64,000 bases of DNA. Origin: CADEDV01 sp048498035. GTDB taxonomy: Bacteria; Bacteroidota; Bacteroidia; Chitinophagales; Chitinophagaceae. The notes below the pieces were generated by a model. It was not told where the DNA came from. It saw nothing but the letters and a program-made list of their open reading frames with translations, and searched no databases. The position numbers and the translations under genes are program-made. Location: the NCBI GenBank assembly GCA_048498035.1, contig JBEHYT010000019.1, positions 1 through 64,000 on the forward strand, written 5' to 3'. Shown here piece after piece: positions 26,201 to 33,814 of this stretch (position 1 is its first letter; every line of letters begins with the position of its first letter).

Positions 26201-27090
26201 ATTTTTTCCTTCGATAACGATTTTTCCTTCATCCGGATGCCCCATACCAGCAAAGCCGCAATAGCCAGGAAGTAAAATGCAAAACCGGTGAAAGACGGCA
26301 TATTCATCGAGTTCACAAAGAACACATCAAATTGCCCGGCCGCCTTCATGGAATATTGTATCACCGCAACCTGTACCAGGCCGGTAACAATACATCCTAT
26401 TACAAAAGCCAGAATACCACCCCAGGTAGTAACCTTGAAACGGCGGTAATAATAGATCATTACGATAGCCGGAATGGTCAGCAGGTTCAGGATGTGTACA
26501 CCAATCGACAATCCCATCATAAAAAACAGGAACACGATCCAACGGTCACTACGCGCACGTGCCGCAGCATCATCTACGGCAGATTCATCTGCATGCTCCC
26601 ATTTCAACATCGACCAGAACACCAGTGCCGTAAAGAACGATGAAAGCGCATACACTTCACCTTCAACCGCACTAAACCAGAATGAATCACTAAACGTATA
26701 AGCCAAAGCACCCACGGCGCCGGCAATCATTACGGTAATCGTTTCATTGCTTTCCAACTGCTCACCCGTTTTTACAAACAGCTTACGCCCAAAATGCGTA
26801 ATGCTCCAAAACAGGAACAGGATAGTAGCAGCACTCGCCAGCGCACTCATAAAGTTCACCGCGTTGGCTGCAGTTTGGCCGCTATCTCCGAAAAGAATGA
26901 TAAAAAAGCGACCCAATAATACAAACAGGGGCGCACCGGGAGGGTGGGGAAGTCCCATGGTTTTGGCAGTAGCCACAAACTCACCGCAATCCCAAAGACT
27001 GCCTCGGGCCTCGCGGGTCAGAAAATAGGTCACAAAGGCAACAAAAAAAACGGCCCAGCCGGTGATGTTATTGGCTTTTTTGAAATTCAT
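23299..27090 (-). CDS. DUF2723 membrane glycosyltransferase-like protein
   Basis: A 1263-residue polytopic membrane protein of the Bacteroidota DUF2723 family, which has a GT-C-like architecture and is linked to protein O-mannosylation (family knowledge). The N-terminus shows EARGSLWDCGEFVATAKTMG, the acidic first-loop motif, near residue 26, and LPHPPGAPLFVLLGR. Multiple membrane segments lie between about 10-400 and 640-820. A large soluble C-terminal part has repeated FTFGDNDTYPLWYAQEVEG-type motifs and tetratricopeptide-like helices. The C-terminal tail is Asn/Ser/Gly-rich. ATG at 27090 is preferred over a TTG two codons earlier. It is monocistronic, with its own promoter and terminator. 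Confidence 0.9.
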   Translation of the reverse strand: MNFKKANNITGWAVFFVAFVTYFLTREARGSLWDCGEFVATAKTMGLPHPPGAPLFVLLGRFFIILFGDSGQTAANAVNFMSALASAATILFLFWSITHFGRKLFVKTGEQLESNETITVMIAGAVGALAYTFSDSFWFSAVEGEVYALSSFFTALVFWSMLKWEHADESAVDDAAARARSDRWIVFLFFMMGLSIGVHILNLLTIPAIVMIYYYRRFKVTTWGGILAFVIGCIVTGLVQVAVIQYSMKAAGQFDVFFVNSMNMPSFTGFAFYFLAIAALLVWGIRMKEKSLSKEKMILWFVLFLSLTLLPFITAPVYGSSDASSLIEIKNQYWLVPRGSVVQNILKFLLLAGIATLFGYYMKATALRVFKLALWSYAFMMIGYFMYFTAIIRSNANPAIDMNNVENPINLVYYLSREQYGEAPLLYGPHFLADVRRETNPEGYPLYVMREGEMRYVKAHGKYVEIGRSKDYEYKSSDKQFLPRVWDSSNDQRHYDTYIDWLDLKCIYPENYCMVMGFNDEEGIVQVKYQDGRTSNINIDPGYAIKVRRGQTLSPQDPVAVKIPTYGDNLRWFFTYQLDFMYWRYFMWNFAGKQNDIQASGNVRDGNWLTGISFMDKWRLGDQSKMPDSIRHNKAHNEMYLLPFILGIIGCVFQFTRNRRDWLVNFLLFFFTSIAVIFYLNQAGNQPRERDYAYVGSFYVFAIWIGLAVVGLVKMARERADSPSFLNTMAFGSILTFMIMVMSTAHETGPKATLLTSVFAAILYAIVTAGITYVVRIVSRNGSNFKMVNIVTGVVCMLIPILMAQQVWDDHDRSKKTLAPDLAKDYLESCAPNAILFTFGDNDTYPLWYAQEVEGVRPDIRIINNSLLGIDWYINQLRYKINQADSVDVIWSPEQIEGHNREVMVYQPAENVSQETYFPLYSAMKDVFGKETRDPETGRDVGPDNFPVRRFQIPVDEAAVRQNKVVNPDDSVVSSVKFEIPKSMLQRNDLMILNIIAANNWKRPIYFSSPYGELGFGGYLRKDGLAYRLVPVVAKDARSNWELNAALRDNYMGSAPISDANEDAAYKNILKFQFGGADKKGVYFDEENRRHLLNIRSVVAEAAGSLADAGRKDEAGQLLDHIEKGMDPANMPYALVSRYNNHNQTGLMYLEAAYKAGKMDLANRVKDALRKDFDQQRAYYLSLNDGKPPVFQSFQSNDNTKFFSGLMTEYQINEALSAVLDRIVSKYDPKSAPKNTNVETGGGNSVLNQAADSASGANPDSGK

Positions 27091-27125
27091 ATACAAGAGG
27101 TTTTGCCCCGGTTTTCAGGGGAAAG

Positions 27126-27133
27126 CAAAAATA
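27126..27133 (-). promoter_or_regulatory. Promoter -7 element of the DUF2723 gene
   Basis: Minus strand TATTTTTG, a perfect TAnnTTTG, 35 bases before the ATG. Confidence 0.55.
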
Positions 27134-27219
27134 GGGGAAACGGGTCATAGTCTGTAAGGCAAACTACGATGTTTTTCGTTAATGATTGGTTTATTTTGAA
27201 TTGATTATGAACCTGCTGG

Positions 27220-28047
27220 CTACTCAAAAACCACCTTCACGGTTTGGTACGACAAATGGTTCTGCATAAATCCAGAAGTTTGCCTGGATTTCTCTGAAAA
27301 GCCCTTCAGTCCAAAAAGACCTGCGGCATTGCCCTTATTAATAGCAATTTCGAGGTAGCCCGCGCTGTTGAACAATGCCAGTTTTTCGCCCTCCGGCACA
27401 TCGGCGTAGGATTCGCTCACGCGATCAATCGTTTCATCCCGCTTAAAAACGATCCGGAAACTACGCCCCCGACGCTGCTCCTCAAACTGCTCGTGGGTGA
27501 TATTTACGATGACATTTTCAAAGTTGTCGATAAACAGGATCTGACCTTCAATCCAATCATTACCCAATAACGGTCGTAAATGGTTCTTTTCCACAAAAGA
27601 CACGTCTGCGTTGCCAATAGACCTTATAGATTCCCCGGCAACCAGTTGCTGCACCGCCTTGCCCATCACTTCAATGCAATGAGTTGTGTTGCGGATCGCT
27701 GACTTTTCAAGGGGTAACCCAATGACCAACTCCGGTTTGTCTTCCAGGATCATCGTTAACAAACCATTGTCGGCACACAACAGGTATTGATCCCGGTGAA
27801 ACGCCAGCAGCAGTTGCTCCGGCTTGCGGTCAAACAGGTTGACCAGGATGATATGAAAACTAAAAGGTGGAAAATGACGGATCGCACTCCGCACTACATA
27901 AGCCGCCTGTGGATAGTTGAACGGGAGAATGGCATGGGATACATCAATCAGCGTAAACTCCGGGTTGATGCGGAGCAGCTGCGCCTTCACAGCACCAACC
28001 AGGTAATCCTGTTGGCCGATATCGGATGTGAGGGTCAGTAAAGGCAT
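27220..28047 (-). CDS. SAM hydroxide adenosyltransferase family protein (DUF62), diverged
   Basis: A 275-residue member of the family that hydrolyses S-adenosylmethionine to adenosine and methionine; the fluorinase and chlorinase are relatives. The N-terminal LTLTSDIGQQDYLVGAVKAQLL and LIDVSHAILPFNYPQAAYV motifs and CADNGLLTMI are clear. The usual catalytic VVDPGVG...R region reads VNLFDRKPEQLLLAF instead, so the canonical Asp and Arg are not in place, while a histidine in THCIEVMGKAV aligns with the third catalytic residue. The C-terminal beta domain contains FIDNFENVIVNITHEQF. It lies 35 bases after the SDR gene on the same strand, so an operon is likely. No halogenase activity is implied. 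Confidence 0.85.
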   Translation of the reverse strand: MPLLTLTSDIGQQDYLVGAVKAQLLRINPEFTLIDVSHAILPFNYPQAAYVVRSAIRHFPPFSFHIILVNLFDRKPEQLLLAFHRDQYLLCADNGLLTMILEDKPELVIGLPLEKSAIRNTTHCIEVMGKAVQQLVAGESIRSIGNADVSFVEKNHLRPLLGNDWIEGQILFIDNFENVIVNITHEQFEEQRRGRSFRIVFKRDETIDRVSESYADVPEGEKLALFNSAGYLEIAINKGNAAGLFGLKGFSEKSRQTSGFMQNHLSYQTVKVVFE

Positions 28048-28082
28048 TGTAATAGTTAAGGCGGGATGTGTCCCGTTGCAAA

Positions 28083-28892
28083 TTATTTCACCAGTTCGCC
28101 GTTTTTAAAGAAAAATTTGTGTGCCAGTTTGTCGGCCAGCCCGGGGAAAAACCGGTTCATAAAAACCGTCCGCTTACCGGTAAATGTTAACACCAGTGTG
28201 CGCTTGCGCTTCCGGATGGATTCCAGGATATGCTGCGCACATTCTTCAGAAGTCATCATCTTGCCTTCATCCATCGGCGATTCACCCTGTGCTGTGGCAT
28301 CTTTATCCAGGGCCGCATTCCGGATATTGGAAGCAGTAAACCCGGGACAAACCCACATCACATTCACTCCATCATGCAACAACTCCGTACGCAACGATTC
28401 CATAAAACCCTGCAAAGCATGTTTGCTGGCAGAATAGCCCGAACGACCCGGCAACCCGCGGTACCCGGCAATAGAAGATACGCCTACGATCGTGCCCTTT
28501 CGCTCTAATATGTGCGGAAGCGCATACTTGGTACAATACACTGCGCCAAAAAAATTAATATCCATTACCCGGCGGATCGTTTCAATTGAACTTTCCTTCA
28601 GCAATGCACGCATTGAAATTCCGGCATTGTTGATCAGGATGTCTATACCACCCAGCACCTTCACCGTCATCTCGATAAAACGACGGCAGTCATTCTCACT
28701 GCTTACATCTGCGACCATCGTATGCAACGCGGCCGATGGATGCTCCGACTGAAGCTGGTAAAGCTTGTCGTGATTACGCGCACAGGTGGCCACTTTGGCG
28801 CCCTGCGCCAGCAATGCTTCCACCAATGCACGGCCAATACCATCGGTACCGCCGGTTACAACCACAACTTTATCTTTGAAATAGTTCGACAT
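28083..28892 (-). CDS. Short-chain dehydrogenase/reductase
   Basis: A 269-residue classical SDR. Cofactor motif TGGTDGIGRALVEAL (12-26), NNAG with Ile-Ser-Met following near 88, catalytic Ser in VSSIAG near 138 and YSASK (Tyr-x3-Lys) near 152. The absence of an acidic residue at the end of the second strand and CARN at about 38 suggest NADP preference. The C-terminus has a Lys/Arg stretch and the amphipathic segment TVFMNRFFPGLADKLAHKFFFK, which may associate with the membrane, as in DHRS7-like members. Substrate unknown. It is first in a likely operon with the SAM hydrolase-family gene. Confidence 0.9.
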   Translation of the reverse strand: MSNYFKDKVVVVTGGTDGIGRALVEALLAQGAKVATCARNHDKLYQLQSEHPSAALHTMVADVSSENDCRRFIEMTVKVLGGIDILINNAGISMRALLKESSIETIRRVMDINFFGAVYCTKYALPHILERKGTIVGVSSIAGYRGLPGRSGYSASKHALQGFMESLRTELLHDGVNVMWVCPGFTASNIRNAALDKDATAQGESPMDEGKMMTSEECAQHILESIRKRKRTLVLTFTGKRTVFMNRFFPGLADKLAHKFFFKNGELVK

Positions 28893-28911
28893 ACAAACAA
28901 ATGTTATAATG

Positions 28912-28919
28912 CAAACCTA
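28912..28919 (-). promoter_or_regulatory. SDR promoter -7 element
   Basis: Minus strand TAGGTTTG, a perfect match, 19 bases before the SDR ATG. Confidence 0.55.
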
Positions 28920-29063
28920 CTTTAAAAATCGGGAACAGCAGAAAGGAAGTAGCTGAAAATTACAGGTATTTCCGTTTAAAAAAATACCAGGATGCCGATT
29001 GCCGTTCCAGGCCTGTAACAATCCTTTCCGAAGTTGATACAACGAATACAGGTTACAGCTTCC

Positions 29064-29071
29064 TATCTTTG
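29064..29071 (+). promoter_or_regulatory. Promoter -7 element of the HipA-like/DUF3037 pair
   Basis: TATCTTTG, a perfect match. It overlaps an in-frame TTG at 29069, so that TTG cannot be the start; the TTG at 29093, about 15-17 bases past the expected transcription start, is chosen instead. Confidence 0.6.
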
Positions 29072-29092
29072 CAGCTGTCTAATTTCTACAGG

Positions 29093-29881
29093 TTGAAAAC
29101 AGCAATTCGCACGGTAAATGTAACACGGTATGTAACACCATTGCGTGAAGGCGGCTCCCTGCCCGCCATTGCGGAAGCTGATGACGGCTTTTTATATGTT
29201 TTAAAATTTCGCGGCGCCGGACAGGGCGTGAAAGCGCTGATCGCCGATTATATCGGTGGTGAACTGGCAAGAGCCGTTGGATTGAAGGTACCCGAGATCG
29301 TATTTGCCAACCTGGACGCAGCTTTTGGAAGAACAGAGCCCGATGAAGAGATCCAGGATTTACTCAAGGCCAGTGTGGGCCTCAACCTCGGCCTGCATTA
29401 CCTTTCCGGCGCCATTACACTGGATCCGGTAGTGAACCAACAGCCCGCAGCACTGGCGTCGCAAATTGTATGGCTGGATGCGTTCCTGATGAATGTAGAT
29501 CGCACCGCCAGAAATACGAATATGCTTATCTGGCAAAAAGAACTCTGGCTTATTGATCACGGAGCTTCATTATATTTTCACCATGCATGGTCTGGCTGGC
29601 GCGATGCTGCGGAAAAGCCATTTGTACAAATAAAAGATCATGTGCTGCTACCGCAGGCGTCAGCGCTGCCCGAGGCAGACGCCCTCATGCGAACAAAAAT
29701 AACCGATGATGTCTTAACCGAAATAATTAATGGTATTCCCGATAATTGGCTGGAAGCAAATCCCGATCTTTCCTCTCCGGAAGAAGGAAGAAATGTTTAC
29801 CGGTCTTTCCTGCAAACGCGATTACAGGCCGCATCCATTTTTGTAAACGAAGCACAACATGCCAGGAACGCAATTATTTGA
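29093..29881 (+). CDS. HipA-like kinase-family protein
   Basis: A 262-residue protein of the compact HipA-like family (HipA_2-type). It opens with TVNVTRYVTPLREGGSLPAI, the conserved start, followed by a lysine strand (YVLKFRGAGQG, probably nucleotide-binding) near residue 40. The catalytic-loop equivalent is WLDAFLMNVDRTARNTNML near 137-155 (Asp in NVDR with Asn downstream), and LIDHGASLYF near 164 is the metal-binding DHG. Full HipA (about 440 residues) also has an N-subdomain 1 that is missing here, as is a HipB-type HTH. The next gene, overlapping by 23 bases, encodes DUF3037. The start is TTG because no ATG fits. Confidence 0.8.
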   Translation: MKTAIRTVNVTRYVTPLREGGSLPAIAEADDGFLYVLKFRGAGQGVKALIADYIGGELARAVGLKVPEIVFANLDAAFGRTEPDEEIQDLLKASVGLNLGLHYLSGAITLDPVVNQQPAALASQIVWLDAFLMNVDRTARNTNMLIWQKELWLIDHGASLYFHHAWSGWRDAAEKPFVQIKDHVLLPQASALPEADALMRTKITDDVLTEIINGIPDNWLEANPDLSSPEEGRNVYRSFLQTRLQAASIFVNEAQHARNAII

Positions 29882-30242
29882 GTATGCCGTAATACGGGTA
29901 GTGCCACGCGTGGAACGCGAAGAATTCGTCAACGCCGGTGTGGTACTCTATTGCCGCGACCAAAACTACCTGCGTCTTCGCTTCCAACTGGATGAAGACC
30001 GGCTGCGCTGCCTTTGTCAGCAACTGGATCTCGAAGAAGTGCAACAACACCTGCTTTCATTTGAGTCGATTTGCCAGGGCAACACCCATGGCGGTCCTAT
30101 CGCCCTGCTTGATATCGCCTCGCGCTTTCGCTGGCTTACAGCCATGCGCAGCACCGTGGTACAAACATCACGCGTACACCCCGGTCTCTGCGAAGATCCG
30201 GATGTCATGCTTCACCGCCTGTTTGAACAACTCGTTTGCTAA
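29859..30242 (+). CDS. DUF3037 protein, partner of the HipA-like kinase
   Basis: A 127-residue protein with the DUF3037 pattern: LFEYAVIRVVPRVEREEFVNAGVVLYC (6-32), then a helical middle and a short RFRWLTAMRSTVVQTSRVHPG segment with a conserved Arg/Ser/His cluster near 90-110. It overlaps the kinase gene by 23 bases. DUF3037 genes commonly neighbour HipA-like kinases, which points to one functional unit; the biochemical role is not established. There is no signal peptide or DNA-binding motif. Confidence 0.85.
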   Translation: MPGTQLFEYAVIRVVPRVEREEFVNAGVVLYCRDQNYLRLRFQLDEDRLRCLCQQLDLEEVQQHLLSFESICQGNTHGGPIALLDIASRFRWLTAMRSTVVQTSRVHPGLCEDPDVMLHRLFEQLVC

Positions 30243-30420
30243 CAGCACCCGTTTTATACCATTTAAATCGGGTAGTTTCCCGTATTTTTTCCACATCATT
30301 TTCGTAGTTCTGCGATCAGTCTCCCGGCAATTGTTAACAAACAATCAAAACATCCGGTTTTTAAAGCGAAAAGCTAATCCTAACAGCCGGATTTATCGTA
30401 AATCAAAAGATCTGTTTTTT

Positions 30421-30437
30421 TACTACAATACGTAGTA
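30421..30437. promoter_or_regulatory. Inverted repeat upstream of the GAF gene
   Basis: TACTAC-aatac-GTAGTA, a perfect 6-bp inverted repeat with 5-bp spacer, 37 bases before the -7 box. A possible operator, but short enough to be chance. Confidence 0.25.
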
Positions 30438-30473
30438 GAAATTACTACCCTTCAGATTTTAAAACAAGCCGGA

Positions 30474-30481
30474 TAAATTTG
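30474..30481 (+). promoter_or_regulatory. Promoter -7 element of the GAF gene
   Basis: TAAATTTG, a perfect match, 24 bases before the ATG at 30506. Confidence 0.55.
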
Positions 30482-30505
30482 ATCCTTGATTAGAAAATCG
30501 CAACG

Positions 30506-31663
30506 ATGATAGTAGCAACATTACCCCCCGACGAAGACATCAGGATATCCGACCTGTACGCCTACGAGATCCTGGATTCTCCACGTGAAAAAGAGTTTGA
30601 CGAACTGGTAGAACTGGCTGCACAGATATGCAATTGCCCCATTTCCCTGATCACCTTTATTGATACCAACCGTCAGTGGTTTAAGGCAAAAGTGGGAGTG
30701 GTAGATAACGAAACAAGCCGCAGCGCCTCGTTTTGCTCGCATACAATCCTCTCCGAAGAAGTTATGGTAATAGAAGACGCTACGCGCGATGAACGCTTCT
30801 CCGACAACCCTTTTGTTACTGGCGACATGAACATCCGGTTTTACGCCGGCGCACCCATTATTTCACCAACCGGTCAGCACCTTGGTTCTGTTTGTGTTCT
30901 CGACAAAAAGCCGGCTTCCTTAACACACGAACAACAAGGGGCCCTAGCCATCCTTTCCCGGCAGGTAACAAAGTTGCTCGAACTCCGTGCAAAAAATATC
31001 CTGCTTCGCAAACAGGCAACCGAGTTACTCACCCTGAAAGACCACGCGCTACAGGAACTGATGCGCGAAAAAGATGAACGCGACCGGCAGGTTGCTGCCG
31101 AGCTTCACGAGGAAATTGCGCAAAAACTGGCGGCCTGTAAAATGTATGTGGAGATGTCTGAAGAACAGGGCGAAATGCATGGCAAACTGGTACGGCGTAC
31201 CCGCGAACTGGTGAACGAAGCACTGGACGATGTACGCAAACTGTCAAACACAATTTCCAGGCAATCGCTGCAGGTATTTCCCCTGCACCAGGTGCTGTCA
31301 GACTTTGCAGAACAGGCACAATCCATGTTTAATTTTTCTATTGGCCTGGAGATTGAAGATGAACACGACAGCGCCGACACGGAAGTAGGCGTAAATTGTA
31401 TGCGCGCCGTGGAAAAATGGCTTCATACGCTTGCAGCTACCAGCAGGGTAAAAAAAGTTGAACTGTTTTACAATGGCAAAACAAAGAGTGGCTGCGAAGT
31501 TCATATTGAAGATGATGGACTGGCAATGAACGTGGATGATCATGAAATGAAAATTGCCATCAATCTGATCAATGCACGCATCAATGGCGCCGGCGGTTCG
31601 GTTTCCTATCACTCCGCTCCGCAAAAAAACATTCTGACCATTCAACTGCCGCGCAGGGCCTGA
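30506..31663 (+). CDS. GAF-domain protein with degenerate NarL-type histidine kinase
   Basis: A 385-residue cytoplasmic protein. A GAF domain spans about 20-160 (CPISLITFIDTNRQWFKAK, SFCSHTILSEEVMVIEDA, RFYAGAPIISPTGQHLGSVCVLD). A coiled segment leads to a HisKA_3-like helix, AAELHEEIAQKLAACKMYVEM near 193, which retains the His-Glu of NarL-type kinases. The ATPase-like part lacks the N-box (RAVEKWLHTLAATS in place of ExLxNxxKHA) and has only traces of the G-boxes (DDGLAMN, INGAGGSVSYHS). It probably cannot phosphorylate itself in the normal way and may be a signalling scaffold. No response regulator is adjacent; the facing DUF1801 gene ends one base away. Confidence 0.8.
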   Translation: MIVATLPPDEDIRISDLYAYEILDSPREKEFDELVELAAQICNCPISLITFIDTNRQWFKAKVGVVDNETSRSASFCSHTILSEEVMVIEDATRDERFSDNPFVTGDMNIRFYAGAPIISPTGQHLGSVCVLDKKPASLTHEQQGALAILSRQVTKLLELRAKNILLRKQATELLTLKDHALQELMREKDERDRQVAAELHEEIAQKLAACKMYVEMSEEQGEMHGKLVRRTRELVNEALDDVRKLSNTISRQSLQVFPLHQVLSDFAEQAQSMFNFSIGLEIEDEHDSADTEVGVNCMRAVEKWLHTLAATSRVKKVELFYNGKTKSGCEVHIEDDGLAMNVDDHEMKIAINLINARINGAGGSVSYHSAPQKNILTIQLPRRA

Positions 31664-32053
31664 TCATTTTTTCTTTTTTGCGGCCAGTTGTTTTGCGGCA
31701 TCTTCTTTCACCCGGAACTTCACCATACGCCGGATCAATGCTGTGGGTAAAGGTTCCGCCAGCGGGAACTGAACTGCTCCCTTTGAATAGACATAGTTCC
31801 CGAATTCCTTTTCAAAAGCGCTGATACCCGACCCCGTAGGATAGAAGCCAATGTGATTTTTATATCCTGCAAAATATACCAGCACACCATGTTGCCTGTA
31901 CGCCGGCATATTATAACTAATGGTTTCCTCCGCCTGCGGCGCCGATTCCCGTATAATTTTTCGCAACTGTTGTAATTGCTTGCGGGTGGCGGCAGGAAAT
32001 ACCGCAATGTATTCCGGCACTGAACCAAACTTTGTTCCTGGTTTTATATCCAT
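31664..32053 (-). CDS. DUF1801 (YdhG-like) protein
   Basis: A 129-residue small protein with the YdhG/DUF1801 pattern: SVPEYIAVFPAATRKQLQQLRKIIRESAPQAEETISYNMPAYRQHGVLVYFAGYKNHIGFYP and a Lys-rich tail (AAKQLAAKKKK). The family has a compact alpha+beta fold related to YjbR/iron chaperone Fra-like proteins and has no agreed function. The stop codon lies against the stop of the GAF gene: the two genes converge with no spacer. Confidence 0.88.
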   Translation of the reverse strand: MDIKPGTKFGSVPEYIAVFPAATRKQLQQLRKIIRESAPQAEETISYNMPAYRQHGVLVYFAGYKNHIGFYPTGSGISAFEKEFGNYVYSKGAVQFPLAEPLPTALIRRMVKFRVKEDAAKQLAAKKKK

Positions 32054-32083
32054 ACCTGCTTTTTAGATATTATAACAATCGCA

Positions 32084-33664
32084 TTACATAAACCGAAGTT
32101 TCTCCTCTTCCAGGTCCAGCTGCAACAGGTGCTCCCGGATCAGGTCCTCATCCAGGCGCTTGTTCTTTTCATTGGCATCCAACAACCACTGCCGCTGTAC
32201 TTCGAGAATATCCAGGTAGATCGATTTGCTTTCGGGTGGTATGGATGTTTCTGAACCGTCTTTACTTTTTTCCGCCCATTTGGCGGCCATCTGTTGCAAG
32301 AGCATATGTTTGTGATCCACTCCGCCATATTTACTTTCCAGGTGATGTAGCGCCTGCCGCGACAGTTCCCGTTTGATCAAACTATTTGCCTCTTCTTCTT
32401 CCAGGTAATCATCATATACCGGCAGCTTCATTTTGCTGATCAGCAGCGGTAACGTAAGGCCCTGCGCCAGCAGCGTGGTCAGGATCACGATAAATGTGAT
32501 AAACAGGATGAGGTTGCGATGGGGAAAAGCAGTTCCATCCGCCATTTGCACCGGGATGGAAAGTGCCGCCGCCAACGATACCACACCCCGCATGCCCGTC
32601 CAACCTAATAGCAATGGCACACGCATGCCCGGACTTCTCGAATCGGCAACAGTAATAAAATTGCGCATGATGAGCGTAACCACAACGGCACCATACGCGG
32701 AGATGATCCGGATAATAACCAGCGTCGCCGTAATCAGCAAACCATAGCCAATCGCCGAACTAAAACTGATTCCATCCTGGCGCACGCCTTCCGTGATCTC
32801 CGGCAGATCAAGCCCGATAACGAGGAATACAATGCCATTCAATACAAAAACAAGACTCTCCCATACGTTTACGCCGCGTAACCGCGATGCGCTGCGCAAA
32901 AAACGGTGGCGGTTATGCGCCAGCAACAGTCCACCACTCACTACGGCCAACACACCGGAGCTATGCACTTCCTCGGCCGCGATATACATTACATAAGGTG
33001 TAATGATGGTTAACAGGATGTCCATATTGGCATCCGTAGGCAGGTACTTATGAATCTTCATAAAGATCCAACCCACGGCAACACCAATACCAACACCACC
33101 CACTACCATCCAGCCGAAACTAAGCGCCGCATCGCGCCATACAAACTGACCGGTAGTAACTGCAATAGCCGCAAACCGGAAAATGATCAGCGAAGAAGCA
33201 TCATTCAACAAACTCTCGCCCTCCAGGATCGACGACATCCGCTTGGGAACCGAAACAAATTTCAGGATCGCACTGGCGCTTACCGCATCGGGCGGCGATA
33301 CAATGCCACCCAGCAAAAAGCCAAGGGCAAGTGAAAAACCGGGGATAAAAGAGTTGGCAACAAATGCTACCGTCATCGCCGTCAGGAATACCACCACAAA
33401 TGCAAAACTGGTGATGATCCGTCGCCAGCGCCAGAGCTCTTTCCATGAAATGGCCCAGGCAGCTTCATATAACAGGGGCGGTAGAAAAATGACAAAGATC
33501 AGCTCGGGATCGATATGTAACACCGGAACCGATGGAATAAAACTGATCAGCAAACCGGCAATCACCAACAATACCGGGTAAGCCACCCGGATGCGGTTCG
33601 CCAGCATGATCAACAAAACAATGACCATCAACAGGGCCAGGTAAAGCGGGAAATGCTCAAGCAT
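32084..33664 (-). CDS. Na+/H+ antiporter, CPA1 family
   Basis: A 526-residue membrane protein with about 12 transmembrane segments in the first 410 residues and a charged cytoplasmic tail of about 115 residues. Family motifs: FLPPLLYEAAWAIS (the CPA1 FLPPLL signature), then GGIVSPPDAVSASAILK and GESLLNDASSLIIF, carrying the ND ion-binding pair. It exchanges Na+ (or K+) for H+ across the inner membrane for pH and salt control. The ATG at 33664 (MLEHFPLYLALL) is chosen: the longer in-frame start 39 bases upstream would overlap a -7 element (TAAATTTA, 33685-33692). Confidence 0.92.
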   Translation of the reverse strand: MLEHFPLYLALLMVIVLLIMLANRIRVAYPVLLVIAGLLISFIPSVPVLHIDPELIFVIFLPPLLYEAAWAISWKELWRWRRIITSFAFVVVFLTAMTVAFVANSFIPGFSLALGFLLGGIVSPPDAVSASAILKFVSVPKRMSSILEGESLLNDASSLIIFRFAAIAVTTGQFVWRDAALSFGWMVVGGVGIGVAVGWIFMKIHKYLPTDANMDILLTIITPYVMYIAAEEVHSSGVLAVVSGGLLLAHNRHRFLRSASRLRGVNVWESLVFVLNGIVFLVIGLDLPEITEGVRQDGISFSSAIGYGLLITATLVIIRIISAYGAVVVTLIMRNFITVADSRSPGMRVPLLLGWTGMRGVVSLAAALSIPVQMADGTAFPHRNLILFITFIVILTTLLAQGLTLPLLISKMKLPVYDDYLEEEEANSLIKRELSRQALHHLESKYGGVDHKHMLLQQMAAKWAEKSKDGSETSIPPESKSIYLDILEVQRQWLLDANEKNKRLDEDLIREHLLQLDLEEEKLRFM

Positions 33665-33684
33665 GTAGTTCTGTTTGATTGGCC

Positions 33685-33692
33685 CTAAATTT
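33685..33692 (-). promoter_or_regulatory. Antiporter promoter -7 element
   Basis: TAAATTTA, one mismatch to TAnnTTTG and palindromic, 20 bases before the chosen ATG. Confidence 0.4.
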
Positions 33693-33768
33693 AGGAAAAA
33701 CAATCATAGCCATTTACCATGATTCTTTCTTCCTTTCTGCGCGTCCCCATGGTTTTTTCCCAAACCGC

Positions 33769-33776
33769 TACCTTTA
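33769..33776 (+). promoter_or_regulatory. Promoter -7 element of the LysR gene
   Basis: TACCTTTA, one mismatch to TAnnTTTG, 38 bases before the ATG at 33815. Confidence 0.4.
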
Positions 33777-33814
33777 CACAACAGGATATTTCATGTCTAT
33801 AAAACGGCATCCGT

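Noticed and set aside
27220..28047. Reading the DUF62 protein as a fluorinase or chlorinase
   Set aside because: No halide-binding residue pattern is visible, and the family is mostly SAM hydrolases; the catalytic core here is further diverged.
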